DNA from: Novosphingobium terrae
GTDB taxonomy: Bacteria > Pseudomonadota > Alphaproteobacteria > Sphingomonadales > Sphingomonadaceae
Assembly (NCBI RefSeq): GCF_017163935.1
Contig: NZ_JABVZR010000001.1
Coordinates: forward strand, 3,906,001-3,970,000
Reading direction: 5' to 3'
Length of the DNA: 64,000 nt
The position numbers were made by a program, and so were the translations under genes. The notes under the pieces are model-generated. The model made no database searches. It was given only the letters and a program-made list of their open reading frames with translations, and was not told the DNA's origin. Positions 52,166 to 62,616 of the stretch are shown one piece after another. Position 1 is the first letter of the stretch, and every line of letters begins with the position of its first letter.

Positions 52166-53236
52166 ATGAAGATCACGCTAAATCCCGCGCTCAAACAGCA
52201 AATTGCCGCTCAGGCGCAGGCGCTCGGCTTTGGCGCCTGCGGCTTTGCAGGCGCGGGTGAAGATCCTGTGCGCGCCGCCCGCCTCGGCCAGTGGCTTCAG
52301 GAGGGCATGCACGGCAGCATGGACTGGATGGAAAGCCGCGAACACCACCGGCGTTCCCCGCAAGGCCTGTGGCCCGAGGCGCGCACCGTGATCGCGCTGG
52401 GCATGAGCTATGCCCCCGCCTTCGATCCGCTGGCGCTGGAAGGCGATGCCGAACGCGCCCGGATTTCCGTCTATGCGCAAGGCGCCGACTACCACGATAT
52501 CGTCAAAAAGGCGCTGAAGCACCTCGCCCGCTGGATCGTGGAGCATTGCGCGAAACAGGGCATCGAGGCCGGGGTGAAGGTCTTCGTCGACACTGCCCCG
52601 GTGATGGAAAAGCCGCTGGGCGAGGCGTCTGGCATCGGCTGGCAGGGCAAGCACACCAACATGGTCTCGCGCAGCCATGGCTCGTGGCTGTTCCTAGGCG
52701 CGATCTACACCACGCTGGAGCTGGAGCCCGATACGATGGGCCGCAACCGCTGCGGCTCCTGCGATGCCTGCCAGACCGCCTGCCCCACAGACGCCTTCCC
52801 CGCCCCCTACCGGCTGGATGCGCGCCGTTGCGTTTCCTACCTCACCATCGAGCACAAGGGCCCGATTCCTCAGGAATTCCGCGCGGCCATGGGCAACCGC
52901 ATCTATGGTTGCGACGACTGCCTCGCCGTCTGCCCCTGGAACAAGTTTGCCGAGCAGGCTCAGCGCAACCGGGCGTTTTTGCCGCGTGCCGAGCTGGTCG
53001 CGCCGCGTCTGGACGAATTGCTGGCGCTGGACGATGCGGGCTTCCGCAAGCTGTTCTCGGGCTCGCCGATCAAGCGGATCGGGCGGGATCGGTTTGTGCG
53101 GAATTGCCTGTATGCTGCGGGGAACTCCGGGAATCAGGATTTGATCGAGCAGGTGCGCGGTCTGTGCGCCGATCCTGATGAGGCTGTGGCGGATGCGGCC
53201 TTATGGGCTTTGGGAAGGTTGGAAGACGGGGAATAA
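52166..53236 (+). CDS. queG: Epoxyqueuosine reductase
   Basis: ATG 52166 (a TTG codon precedes it) gives 356 residues. QueG reduces epoxyqueuosine to queuosine in tRNA, using cobalamin and two 4Fe-4S clusters. The clusters are seen as CGSCDACQTACPTDAF and CDDCLAVCPWNKF, and the cobalamin-domain sequence EHHRRSPQGLWPEARTVIALGMSY is typical. A C-terminal HEAT-like segment (ADPDEAVADAALWALGRL) is as in other QueG proteins. Other queuosine genes are not in the window. Confidence 0.96.
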   Translation: MKITLNPALKQQIAAQAQALGFGACGFAGAGEDPVRAARLGQWLQEGMHGSMDWMESREHHRRSPQGLWPEARTVIALGMSYAPAFDPLALEGDAERARISVYAQGADYHDIVKKALKHLARWIVEHCAKQGIEAGVKVFVDTAPVMEKPLGEASGIGWQGKHTNMVSRSHGSWLFLGAIYTTLELEPDTMGRNRCGSCDACQTACPTDAFPAPYRLDARRCVSYLTIEHKGPIPQEFRAAMGNRIYGCDDCLAVCPWNKFAEQAQRNRAFLPRAELVAPRLDELLALDDAGFRKLFSGSPIKRIGRDRFVRNCLYAAGNSGNQDLIEQVRGLCADPDEAVADAALWALGRLEDGE

Positions 53237-53245
53237 AAGAGACAT

Positions 53246-53480
53246 GCGAGGGGGTTACCCCCTCGCGCTCCCATTCCTTGTCAGCGTGGGCGCAACGGTT
53301 TCGGCCTTGCGCAACGTCGCCGCGCCGCAGGTTTGCATTCGCCAGTCTGGCTTGTGCCTGAAGATCGATTGCCTGCGGCGCTTTTCGCCTGTGCAGGTGG
53401 AGAGACAGAACACCACGATCGGGTGCCACAACCCTATCGTCGGAAGACGTTATGGGAGCGCGAGGGTGTAACACCCTCGC
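53246..53480. repeat. Intergenic nested inverted-repeat element, copy 8
   Basis: Type 2 left end with GAGGGGGTTACCCCCTC and CCTTGTCAGCGTGGGCGCAACGG; type 1 right end with ATCGTCGGAAGACG and GAGGGTGTAACACCCTC. The core is GCGCCGCAGG facing GCCTGCGGCGC. It lies between the convergent queG and cysQ stops. Here the stem variants are on the opposite ends compared with copies 3 and 6. Confidence 0.92.
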
Positions 53481-53491
53481 ATCTTCTTCCT

Positions 53492-54277
53492 TCAAGCCAT
53501 CCTTCCCGCCCGATCCGCCAGCCTTTCCACCGCCGCCCCATGAATCCCCGGCGCGCAAGCGATCACGCCAAAGGCACGCGGATCGCGCTTGTTGTAGGCC
53601 AGCGCCTGACCGAAGGCATCGCTCACCACCGCCCCGGCCTCACGCGCGATCAGGGCTGCCGCGCCAATGTCCCACTCGAACCCCCAGCGCAGAGTCGCCA
53701 CCAGATCGGCGCGATCGTCAGCCACCATGGCGATCCGCAGGGCGATGGAATTGGGCTGCTCGACCGAAATCAGATCCGCATCCTCGGCAGGCAACACCCG
53801 CGCCGGGACTCGTGCGCCGGGCAAAATGCTGCGGCGCGATGCGTGAATCGGCGAGTCGTTCAGCGTGGCGCCCTGCCCCGCGCTCGCCTGCCAGAATTCG
53901 CCCCGCGCGGGGGCTGCCAGCATGCCGATCAGGGGCCGCCCGGCACTGATCAAAGCCACGGAAACCGCCCATCCCGGGCGCCCGTTGATGTAATCCCGTG
54001 TTCCGTCAATGGGATCGACCAGCCAGATCAGACTGCCCTGACGCTCATCCGGCGAGTCGGCAGTCTCTTCGGAGAGCCATCCGGCGGCGGGCAGCAGCGC
54101 TGATAGCGACTCGCGCAGGAAGGCGTTCACGTCCAGATCGGCGGAGCAGACCGGGTTGTTCGGCCCCTTTTCCCATATATCCAGTGCCTTGCCGCCGCCC
54201 ATTTCGCCCGGCCAGCAGGCCAGAGCCATAGCCCCCGCTTCCTCCAGAATGGTGCGTAGACGCGACTGATTGATCAC
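53492..54277 (-). CDS. cysQ: Inositol monophosphatase family/3'(2'),5'-bisphosphate nucleotidase
   Basis: The product has 261 residues, starting at a GTG (54277, MINQSRLR). Metal motifs of the lithium-sensitive phosphatase family are present: [31 protein letters not shown] and [20 protein letters not shown] (W-D-x-A). It most likely removes the 3' phosphate from PAP in sulfate assimilation (CysQ) but could be a SuhB-like inositol phosphatase. It is divergent from sucC, with a Fur-like site between. Confidence 0.9.
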   Translation of the reverse strand: MINQSRLRTILEEAGAMALACWPGEMGGGKALDIWEKGPNNPVCSADLDVNAFLRESLSALLPAAGWLSEETADSPDERQGSLIWLVDPIDGTRDYINGRPGWAVSVALISAGRPLIGMLAAPARGEFWQASAGQGATLNDSPIHASRRSILPGARVPARVLPAEDADLISVEQPNSIALRIAMVADDRADLVATLRWGFEWDIGAAALIAREAGAVVSDAFGQALAYNKRDPRAFGVIACAPGIHGAAVERLADRAGRMA

Positions 54278-54306
54278 GGTGTCAGGCCTGCCCGGATGAA
54301 AGTTTG

Positions 54307-54325
54307 CTATTAATAATCATTATCA
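54307..54325. promoter_or_regulatory. Fur-box-like site between cysQ and sucC
   Basis: On the minus strand GATAATGATTATTAATAGC matches 15 of 19 positions of the classical Fur consensus (GATAATGATAATCATTATC), with the first nine identical. It is 87 bases upstream of the sucC ATG and 30 from the cysQ start. Hand-matched only. Confidence 0.5.
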
Positions 54326-54411
54326 CACATCCTCCTTTTCAACCCCACATTCCTATGCTTATGCGGCAACGCAATAAGGGCCGACAGGCTTGCAACAGCG
54401 GGTATAGACCG

Positions 54412-55614
<1,203 letters not shown>

Positions 55615-55639
55615 TCGCTTTCTCTCGGTTTGAAGGAAG

Positions 55640-55670
55640 AGCCCTCGCTTCGCGGCGGGGGCTTTTTCTT
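55640..55670 (+). terminator. Intrinsic terminator after sucC
   Basis: AGCCCTCGC pairs with GCGGGGGCT (one G:T pair) around TTCGCG, followed by TTTTTCTTT. It starts 25 bases past the stop. It confirms that sucC ends its own transcript. Confidence 0.88.
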
Positions 55671-55699
55671 TGTCCGGTTTCAGGGAGGAAAGAAAAAAT

Positions 55700-55941
55700 G
55701 CGAGGGGGTTACCCCCTCGCGCTCCCATTCCTTGTCGGCGTGGGCGCCATGGGTTCACCCTTGCGCAATGTCGCCGCGCCGCAGGCAGGATCATGCGGCG
55801 TGATCCCCATGGAAATGGCTGATTTTCCTGGGGCCTGCGGCGCTTCAGGTGGCGCAGGCGGAGAGATCTGGCACTGCATTTCGGCATCCCTGCCCTTTCG
55901 CCGGGAGACGTCATGGGAGCGCGAGGGGGTAACCCCCTCGC
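55700..55941. repeat. Intergenic nested inverted-repeat element, copy 9
   Basis: Type 2 left end GAGGGGGTTACCCCCTC with CCTTGTCGGCGTGGGCGCCATGG; type 1 right end with TCGCCGGGAGACG and GAGGGGGTAACCCCCTC. Both ends have the same stem. The core is GCGCCGCAGGCAGGA facing GCCTGCGGCGC, with some insertions (longest copy). It lies after the sucC terminator and before the etfB promoter. Confidence 0.9.
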
Positions 55942-55969
55942 ATCTTCTCTTCCTATTTCCCTCCCTCAA

Positions 55970-55985
55970 TTGACGTAAACGTAAA
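55970..55985. promoter_or_regulatory. LiuR-like operator upstream of etfBA
   Basis: TTGACGTAAACGTAAA is a 16-base imperfect palindrome (6 of 8 pairs) resembling the proteobacterial LiuR (MerR-family) box, which controls branched-chain amino-acid and acyl-CoA catabolism and often etf genes. It lies 110 bases before the etfB start. Matched from memory, not by search. Confidence 0.55.
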
Positions 55986-56094
55986 CCAAACCATCTCCGG
56001 GCACTTGACGTATCGCTTTCATCGCGCAATGCCGGGGATGTGGCGGCTTAACCGATCGCTTAAGCCCCTGCTGGAATGGAAAGGCACTGGCCCC

Positions 56095-56841
56095 ATGAAG
56101 ATTCTCGTCCCCGTGAAGCGGGTGATTGATTACAATGTTCGCCCCCGCGTGAAGCAGGATGGCAGCGGCGTTGACCTTGCCAATGTGAAGATGAGCATGA
56201 ACCCCTTCGACGAAATCGCCGTCGAGGAAGCGGTGCGCCTGAAGGAAAAGGGCGTGGCGACCGAGGTGATTGCTGTCTCGATCGGCGTCGCCAAGGCGGC
56301 GGACACGCTGCGCACGGCGCTGGCCATGGGCGCGGACCGCGCCATCCTGGTGCAGACCGAAGAAACCGTCGAGCCGCTGGCCGTCGCCAAGATCCTCAAG
56401 GCGATTGCCGCCGAGGAAGAGCCCGGCCTGATCGTGCTGGGCAAGCAGGCCATCGATGATGACAGCAACCAGACCGGCCAGATGCTGGCCGCGCTGTGGG
56501 GCCGTCCGCAGGGCACCTTCGCCAGCAAGGTCGAGGTTGAGGGCGATGCCGTGCTGGTCACGCGCGAAGTCGATGGCGGTCTGGAGACGGTGAAGCTGTC
56601 GCTGCCCGCCGTGGTCACCACCGACCTGCGCCTGAATGAGCCGCGCTTTGCCAGCCTGCCCAACATCATGAAGGCCAAGAGCAAGCCCCTCGCCCAGAAG
56701 ACCCCTGCCGATTACGGCGTGGACATCGCGCCGCGTCTGAAGGTGCTGAAGGTGGCCGAGCCTGCCGGTCGCGCCGCTGGCGTGAAGGTGGAGAGCGTGG
56801 ACGCTCTGGTGGCGAAACTCAAAGAGCTGGGAGTGGCCTGA
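56095..56841 (+). CDS. etfB: Electron transfer flavoprotein subunit beta
   Basis: Starting at [18 protein letters not shown] the product has 248 residues of the EtfB family ([23 protein letters not shown]; the AMP-binding region [18 protein letters not shown]; the recognition loop near [16 protein letters not shown]). With EtfA it carries electrons from acyl-CoA dehydrogenases to ETF-ubiquinone oxidoreductase. The frame is open upstream to 56005, but this is the family start. One base separates its stop from etfA. Confidence 0.96.
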   Translation: MKILVPVKRVIDYNVRPRVKQDGSGVDLANVKMSMNPFDEIAVEEAVRLKEKGVATEVIAVSIGVAKAADTLRTALAMGADRAILVQTEETVEPLAVAKILKAIAAEEEPGLIVLGKQAIDDDSNQTGQMLAALWGRPQGTFASKVEVEGDAVLVTREVDGGLETVKLSLPAVVTTDLRLNEPRFASLPNIMKAKSKPLAQKTPADYGVDIAPRLKVLKVAEPAGRAAGVKVESVDALVAKLKELGVA

Positions 56842-56842
56842 G

Positions 56843-57775
56843 ATGACGAAGGTTCTGGTTTGGGCCGAGCATGACAATGCCGCCCTCAAGGAAGCCACGC
56901 TGCATGCGGTAACGGCAGGTGCCCAGCTGGGCGGCGTGACGCTGCTGGTGGCTGGCGCGGGCGTTGCCGCTGTTGCAGACGCCGCCAAGCAGGTTGCCGG
57001 TGTGGACGCCGTGCTGGTGGCTGACGATGCCGCTTACGGCGCCGCTCTGGCCGAGAATGTCGCACCGCTGATCGTGGGTCTGATGGGCGATTTCGATGCC
57101 TTCCTCGCGCCCGCCACCACGCATGGCAAGAACATCGCGCCGCGCGTTGCCGCGCTGCTCGATGTGGCGCAGATTTCGGACATTCTGACGGTCGAGGGCC
57201 CCAAGACCTTCACCCGTCCGATCTATGCCGGCAATGCCATCGCCACGGTGGAAAGCACCGACGCCAAGCTGGTGATCACCGCGCGCACCACCGGTTTCGC
57301 CAAGGCGGCGGCCACGGGCGGCAGCGCCTCGGTCTCGCCGGTCAGCGGCGCGGGCGATGCGGGCCTCTCCAGCTTCGTGGGGGCCGAAGTGGCCGCCAGC
57401 GAGCGCCCCGAACTGACCAGCGCACGCGTGGTGGTTTCGGGCGGTCGCGCGCTGAAGGATGCGCAGACCTTCGCCGACACCATCTACCCGCTGGCTGACA
57501 AGCTGGGCGCGGGCGTGGGCGCCAGCCGCGCCGCTGTGGACGCCGGCTATGTGCCCAACGACTATCAGGTCGGCCAGACCGGCAAGATCGTCGCGCCTGA
57601 GGTCTATATCGCTGTCGGTATTTCCGGCGCGATCCAGCATCTGGCGGGCATGAAGGATTCCAAGACCATCATCGCCATCAACAAGGATGAGGATGCGCCC
57701 ATCTTCCAGATCGCCGATCTGGGTCTGGTGGCGGACCTGTACAGCGCGGTGCCTGAGCTGGTGTCGAAGCTGTAA
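56843..57775 (+). CDS. etfA: Electron transfer flavoprotein subunit alpha
   Basis: The product has 310 residues: an N-terminal Rossmann-like part and the C-terminal FAD-binding domain with [63 protein letters not shown]. Together with etfB it forms the flavoprotein. The pair has its own candidate LiuR-like operator and a strong terminator after it. No ETF-QO gene adjoins it in this window. Confidence 0.97.
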   Translation: MTKVLVWAEHDNAALKEATLHAVTAGAQLGGVTLLVAGAGVAAVADAAKQVAGVDAVLVADDAAYGAALAENVAPLIVGLMGDFDAFLAPATTHGKNIAPRVAALLDVAQISDILTVEGPKTFTRPIYAGNAIATVESTDAKLVITARTTGFAKAAATGGSASVSPVSGAGDAGLSSFVGAEVAASERPELTSARVVVSGGRALKDAQTFADTIYPLADKLGAGVGASRAAVDAGYVPNDYQVGQTGKIVAPEVYIAVGISGAIQHLAGMKDSKTIIAINKDEDAPIFQIADLGLVADLYSAVPELVSKL

Positions 57776-57820
57776 GCTGTCTTTCAGCCGGGTGGTGACA
57801 TCCGGCGAAGCAGACCTTGC

Positions 57821-57860
57821 AAAGGGGGTTGATCCGGCGCCGCCGGGTCAGCCCCTTTTT
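57821..57860 (+). terminator. Intrinsic terminator after etfA
   Basis: A long stem: AAGGGG-G-TTGA-T-CCGGCG with CGCCGG-G-TCA-G-CCCCTT, ending in a run of five T. It starts 45 bases past the etfA stop. Confidence 0.9.
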
Positions 57861-57891
57861 CGTGGGGCATGCACTCACGCGGAAGGCGGGC

Positions 57892-57920
57892 AAAAAAAAG
57901 CCCGGCCGGAGCCGGGCTTT
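57892..57920 (-). terminator. Strong minus-strand terminator
   Basis: AAAGCCCGGC with GCCGGGCTTT (10 bp, CGGA loop), followed in the minus direction by eight T. It is over 200 bases past the DUF445 stop at 58127, further than usual, so it may end a separate small transcript. Confidence 0.85.
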
Positions 57921-58126
57921 GGAAGTTTGGGAGAGGATGCCTGAAAGGCATGAACTGGTTAGTCCACGTCCATTTATCTGACAAGTGCGTTTCCCGAGGC
58001 GATAGATGCATTTAATGCAACCAACACTCTGCACCGGCGCGGCAGACGCCCCAAAAATGCGATGAATGGAGAGGCTGGACTGGTTGATCCTCCAGATCGT
58101 CCGGGAACCGCACCCTGCACTTGCAA
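57921..58126. other. Spacer before minus-strand terminator, possible small RNA region
   Basis: About 200 bases with no convincing gene on either strand. A near-palindrome, TGCATTTAATGCA, lies at 58006-58018. Because a strong terminator closes it on the minus strand, it may encode a small RNA or be a long 3' UTR of the DUF445 gene. Confidence 0.35.
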
Positions 58127-59338
58127 TCAGATCAACCGATCGATCCCGTGCAGGGCCAGTCCCACCAGCCCGCCGACCAGCGTGCCATTGATGCGGATAA
58201 ATTGCAGGTCACGCCCCACAGCGCCCTCCATGCGGGCGGTGATGGTCCGCGTGTCCCAACGCTTCACTGTATCGGACACCAAAGAAACGATGCTGACGCC
58301 ATAACGCGTGGCGATTCCCGCCAGAAAGCGCCGTGCATGACGGTTGACCATCCACTGCAGATGCGAATCCTGAGTCAGCGACTGGCCCATCTCCGCGAGA
58401 CTGGCGCCGAACCCGCCCGACAGCGTGCCCTGCGGGTTCTCGGCGGCATGCAGCAGCGCCTGACGCGCCCGCAGCCACAGCGCATCGAACCATGCGGCCA
58501 TGGCGGGATTGGCCAGCACCTCATCCTTCATGCCCGCCACCCGGGCCTGCATCGCCGGATCGTGGAGCAGGTCCTCGGCCAGCTGGCGCAGCGCCTCTTC
58601 CATACGGGCGCGCAGCGGGTGGTCGGGATTGACCACGCATTCGGCCAGCAGCTTGTAGAGGCCATCCAGAATGCCATTGGCCAGCGTTTCATCCAGACCG
58701 GTCCAGCGCAGGATGGTGTTGGCGCGGTCATGGATCATCTTGCGCAGCAGATCTTCATTGTCCTCCAGCGTCAGCCCGGCCCAGCGCAGCGCCGCCTCGA
58801 TCACCGGGCGGTGCCGCCCATCCTCAATCGCGGCGGAGAGCAACTGCCCCAGCAGCGGCGCCAGATCGAGCTTCTCCAGCTGGCTGCGCAGCATGGTTTT
58901 CACCATCGTGCCCAGCTGCTCGCCCGCCAGCGAGTGGAGGATATCCCCCAGCAACCCCGCCGTGCCCTGCCGCAACCGCGCCTGACCGCCCCGGCTGGGG
59001 TCGATCAGAAAGCTGCCGACCAGACCGGCGAAATTCACGCCCTTCAGCCGCCGCAACACCACCTGAGGCTTGAGGAAATAGACCCGCAGAAAGCCCGCCA
59101 TCGCATCGGCCAGCCGGTCCTTGTTGGCCGGGATAATCGCGGTGTGCGGAATCGGCAAGCCCAGCGGGTGACGGAACAGCGCCGTCACCGCGAACCAGTC
59201 GGCCAGAGCGCCCACCATGGCGGCCTCGGCAAAGGCGCGGGGCCATTCCCAGCCGCCATAGCCCTGCCCCATCAGATGGCGCGAGGCGAGGAACAGCGCG
59301 GCCATCGCCACCAGCAATCCGCCCGCCACCTGCCGCAT
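58127..59338 (-). CDS. DUF445 membrane protein
   Basis: The product has 403 residues of the DUF445 (YjiN-like) family: an N-terminal helix (MRQVAGGLLVAMAALFLAS), the conserved ALADWFAVTALFRHPLGLPIPHTAIIPANKDRLADAM near the N-terminus, a long helical middle and a C-terminal helix (GLVGLALHGIDRL). Function unknown; membrane-associated. It starts 32 bases after the RND permease stop on the same strand, so it may be co-transcribed with the pump. Confidence 0.9.
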   Translation of the reverse strand: MRQVAGGLLVAMAALFLASRHLMGQGYGGWEWPRAFAEAAMVGALADWFAVTALFRHPLGLPIPHTAIIPANKDRLADAMAGFLRVYFLKPQVVLRRLKGVNFAGLVGSFLIDPSRGGQARLRQGTAGLLGDILHSLAGEQLGTMVKTMLRSQLEKLDLAPLLGQLLSAAIEDGRHRPVIEAALRWAGLTLEDNEDLLRKMIHDRANTILRWTGLDETLANGILDGLYKLLAECVVNPDHPLRARMEEALRQLAEDLLHDPAMQARVAGMKDEVLANPAMAAWFDALWLRARQALLHAAENPQGTLSGGFGASLAEMGQSLTQDSHLQWMVNRHARRFLAGIATRYGVSIVSLVSDTVKRWDTRTITARMEGAVGRDLQFIRINGTLVGGLVGLALHGIDRLI

Positions 59339-59370
59339 ACGCCTGCCGCTGTCGGCAGCGGGAGGCGGGG

Positions 59371-62300
59371 TCAGGGATGGGGCAGCGGCGGCGTGGATTG
59401 GGGAGATGGGGTATGCTCCTTGCCCGTGATATCCTTGAGGAAATCCTTGGCCGCCCCCCCGGTTCCGTCACGATGTGATGGATCATAGGTAAGGAAACGG
59501 CGACGCAAGGCAGGGCCTAGCCGCTTTTCCAGCCCGTCGGCAAGGCTGAAGGCGGCGGGCACGATCAGCAGGGTCAGCAGGGTGGAGAGGCACAGGCCCC
59601 CGATCACCACCGTGCCCATCGGCGCGCGCCACGCTCCATCGCCGCCCAGCGAGATGGCCGAGGGCACCATGCCCGCCGTCATTGCCACGGTGGTCATCAC
59701 GATGGGCTGGGCGCGCTTGTGCCCGGCTTCCACGATGGCGTCGAATTTGGGCTTGCCGGTGGCCATCTCCTCGATGGCGAAATCGATCAGCAGGATCGAG
59801 TTTTTGGCCACGATGCCGAACAGCATCAGCATGCCGATAAACACCGACATGGAGATCGGCTGCCCGGCAATCGCCAGCGCGATCAGCCCGCCCAGCGGCG
59901 CCAGAAACAGCGAGCCCATGTTGACCATCGGCGAGACGACGCGGTGATACAGCAGCACCAGCACCGAGAAGACCAGCATGATCCCCGCCGCCAGCGCATA
60001 TTGGAAGTTGATGATCATCTCCTGCTGCCACTTGTTGTCGCCATAGGCCGTGTTCGACACGCCTTGGGGCAGGTGCAGCATGATCGGCAGCTTGTTGACC
60101 TTGTCCATCGCCTCGCTCTTGATCACGCCGGGCGGCAGATCGGCGGAGATGAAGACGCGGCGTGCCTGATTGTAGCGCTGGATCGTCGTCGGGCCCGAAC
60201 CGAAGGTGATATCGGCCACGCGGCTGAGCGGCACCGAATCCCCGCTGGCGGTCGGCACCGGCATGTTGGTGATGTTGGAGAGCGAGGTGCGCGCGCTTTC
60301 GGGCATGCGCACACGGATCGGCACCTGCCGGTCAGACAGCGAGAATTTCGCGGCATTCTGGTCGATATCGCCGATGGTGGCGATGCGGATGGCCTGGCTC
60401 AGCGAAGAGGTGTTCACCCCCAGGCTGGCCGCCAGATCGAGACGCGGGGTGATCACCACCTCGGGCCGCCGCAGATCGCCGTTGATGCGCGGGGCGACCA
60501 CTTCCTTCAGCCCCTTCATCTGCTCGACCAGCTCGCCCGCCGCCGCATCCAGTCTGGCCGGATCGGAGGAGGACAGCATCACCTCGATGGGCCGCCCGGA
60601 CGACGATCCCTGATTGCTGGAGGAGCGGAAGGTCACCCGCGCATCGGCGATCTGCTGCAGCGGCGGGGTGAGCGCGCGCTCGAACTGCGCGGTGGTGATC
60701 TTGCGATCCTTCTTCAGCGTGATGAACAGATCAGCGCGCGCTTCCTGAATCTCCTGCAGCACCTGATCGACCTCGGGTCGCTGGCCAACAAATTCCGCCA
60801 CGCGATCCGCCACCGCCTCGGTCTGGGGGATGGTGGTGCCGGGCACCAGCTCGACACGCAGCTGCGTGAAGTCGCTGTTTTCATCGGGGAACATCTCGCT
60901 GGGCAGGATCATCACCCCGGCCACCGTCATCCCCAGCGCCACCACCGCAATGCCGATCATCCACACGCGGTGGTCAAGCAGCCGCGCCTTGAAGCGCGTG
61001 CCCCAGCCCAGCCGCCCGCGCAGCTCCATCACCCGCGCGCGCAGGGCCTGCGCCTTGCTCGTGTCGAGCGACCACAGCAGGATTTTCAGATAGCGCGTCA
61101 TCATCGCGCCGCCGCCATGATCGCTGGTGCCATGGGGTTTGAGGATATAGGCCGCGATCATCGGCGTGATCATGCGCGCCACGGCAAGGCTCATCAGCAC
61201 CGAGATCACGACCGTCAGGCCGAAATTCTTGAAGAAAGCCCCCGCCACGCCGGGCATCATGCCCACCGGCAGGAACACCGCCACGATCGAGAAGGTGGTG
61301 GCCACCACGGCCAGCCCGATCTCGTCGGCGGCGTCGATCGAGGCCTGATAGGCTGTCTTGCCCATGCGCATATGGCGCACGATGTTCTCGATCTCGACGA
61401 TGGCATCGTCGACCAGCACGCCGGCCACCAGCCCCAGCGCCAGCAGCGACATGTTGTTGAGCGTAAAGCCGAACCATGCCTTCATGCACCAGAAGGTGGG
61501 GATGGCGGAGAGCGGGATGGCCACGGCGGAGACCATCGTCGCCCGCCAGTCGCGCAGGAAGAAGAACACCACCACCACGGCCAGCACGGCGCCCTCGATC
61601 ATCGAATCGATCGAGCTTTCATACTGCTTGCGGGTGTAATCGACGGTGGTGAAGAGCAGCTTCACATGAACGCCGGGGTTCTCGGCCTCGATCTTGCCGA
61701 TCTCCTTCACGGCATTGTCATAGACCGACACGTCCGAAGCGCCGCGCGCGCGGCTGATCGAGAAGAGCACCACCGGCTTGCCGCCGACCTTGGCGAGGCT
61801 GACGATCTCGCCAAAACTGTCCCTCACCGTGGCGATGTCGGACAGTTTCACCATCCGCCCGCCACCCAGCGAGACCTGAGTCTGCGACAGGGCATAGGCA
61901 TCCTGCGCATTGGCCAGCACGCGCATCGACTGGCGCGTACCGCCGATTTCCGCGCGCCCGCCCGCCGCGTTCAGATTCAGCACCCGCAGCGCCTGATTGA
62001 CCTGAGGCGCCGTCACCCCGAAAGCCTGCATCCGCAGCGGATCGAGCGTGACGAGAATCTCGCGATCCACGCCGCCCTCGCGCTTCACGTCCGCCATGCC
62101 CTCCACGCCCAGCAGGCGCTTGGCCACCGAATCATCGATGAACCACGACAGCTGCTCCTGAGTCATGTCGTCCGCCGAGACCGAGAAATAGGCGATCGGC
62201 TCGCTGGAGGTGTTCACCTTGAAGATCTGCGGCTCCATGATCCCGTCGGGCAGATTGCCGCGGGTCTGGTCGACCATGTTCTTCACTTCGGAAACGGCGG

Positions 62301-62616
62301 CGTTGATGTCCTCGCCCAGCTGGAACTGCACCTGCGTGCTGCTCATGCCTTCAGACGCGTTGGAGCTGATCGAATCCACGCCGGGGATCGAGCGGACCGC
62401 CGCCTCGATCCGCTGGGTGATTTGCGTCTCGATCTCCTTGGGGGCGGCACCCGGCTGGCTGATCTTGACGATCACGATGGGGAATTCGATGTCCGGCTGC
62501 TGCTGGATCTCCATCCGCGAGAAGGCGACGATGCCCATCAGCATCAGGCCGGTGAACAGCACGATCGGCACGATGGGGTTGCGGATGCACCAGGCCGAAA
62601 GGTTGCGGAAGTTCAC
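59371..62616 (-). CDS. RND efflux transporter permease
   Basis: The product has 1081 residues with the 12-helix RND plan: N-terminal helix at 12-32, large periplasmic loops at about 35-335 and 560-870, and the conserved LVAGVLVDDAIVEIENIVRHM, plus GIVAKNSILLIDFAIEEM. It belongs to the hydrophobe/multidrug (HAE1-like) group. A C-terminal cytoplasmic tail of about 45 residues (Thr/Pro/Ser-rich) is added. Overlaps the adaptor stop by 4 bases. No TolC-like channel gene is in the window. Confidence 0.96.
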   Translation of the reverse strand: MNFRNLSAWCIRNPIVPIVLFTGLMLMGIVAFSRMEIQQQPDIEFPIVIVKISQPGAAPKEIETQITQRIEAAVRSIPGVDSISSNASEGMSSTQVQFQLGEDINAAVSEVKNMVDQTRGNLPDGIMEPQIFKVNTSSEPIAYFSVSADDMTQEQLSWFIDDSVAKRLLGVEGMADVKREGGVDREILVTLDPLRMQAFGVTAPQVNQALRVLNLNAAGGRAEIGGTRQSMRVLANAQDAYALSQTQVSLGGGRMVKLSDIATVRDSFGEIVSLAKVGGKPVVLFSISRARGASDVSVYDNAVKEIGKIEAENPGVHVKLLFTTVDYTRKQYESSIDSMIEGAVLAVVVVFFFLRDWRATMVSAVAIPLSAIPTFWCMKAWFGFTLNNMSLLALGLVAGVLVDDAIVEIENIVRHMRMGKTAYQASIDAADEIGLAVVATTFSIVAVFLPVGMMPGVAGAFFKNFGLTVVISVLMSLAVARMITPMIAAYILKPHGTSDHGGGAMMTRYLKILLWSLDTSKAQALRARVMELRGRLGWGTRFKARLLDHRVWMIGIAVVALGMTVAGVMILPSEMFPDENSDFTQLRVELVPGTTIPQTEAVADRVAEFVGQRPEVDQVLQEIQEARADLFITLKKDRKITTAQFERALTPPLQQIADARVTFRSSSNQGSSSGRPIEVMLSSSDPARLDAAAGELVEQMKGLKEVVAPRINGDLRRPEVVITPRLDLAASLGVNTSSLSQAIRIATIGDIDQNAAKFSLSDRQVPIRVRMPESARTSLSNITNMPVPTASGDSVPLSRVADITFGSGPTTIQRYNQARRVFISADLPPGVIKSEAMDKVNKLPIMLHLPQGVSNTAYGDNKWQQEMIINFQYALAAGIMLVFSVLVLLYHRVVSPMVNMGSLFLAPLGGLIALAIAGQPISMSVFIGMLMLFGIVAKNSILLIDFAIEEMATGKPKFDAIVEAGHKRAQPIVMTTVAMTAGMVPSAISLGGDGAWRAPMGTVVIGGLCLSTLLTLLIVPAAFSLADGLEKRLGPALRRRFLTYDPSHRDGTGGAAKDFLKDITGKEHTPSPQSTPPLPHP

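Noticed and set aside
57784..58011. 75-codon minus-strand frame across two terminators (MHLSPRETHLSDKWTW...)
   Set aside because: It reads through a strong minus-strand terminator and the etfA terminator, so it is unlikely to be a gene.
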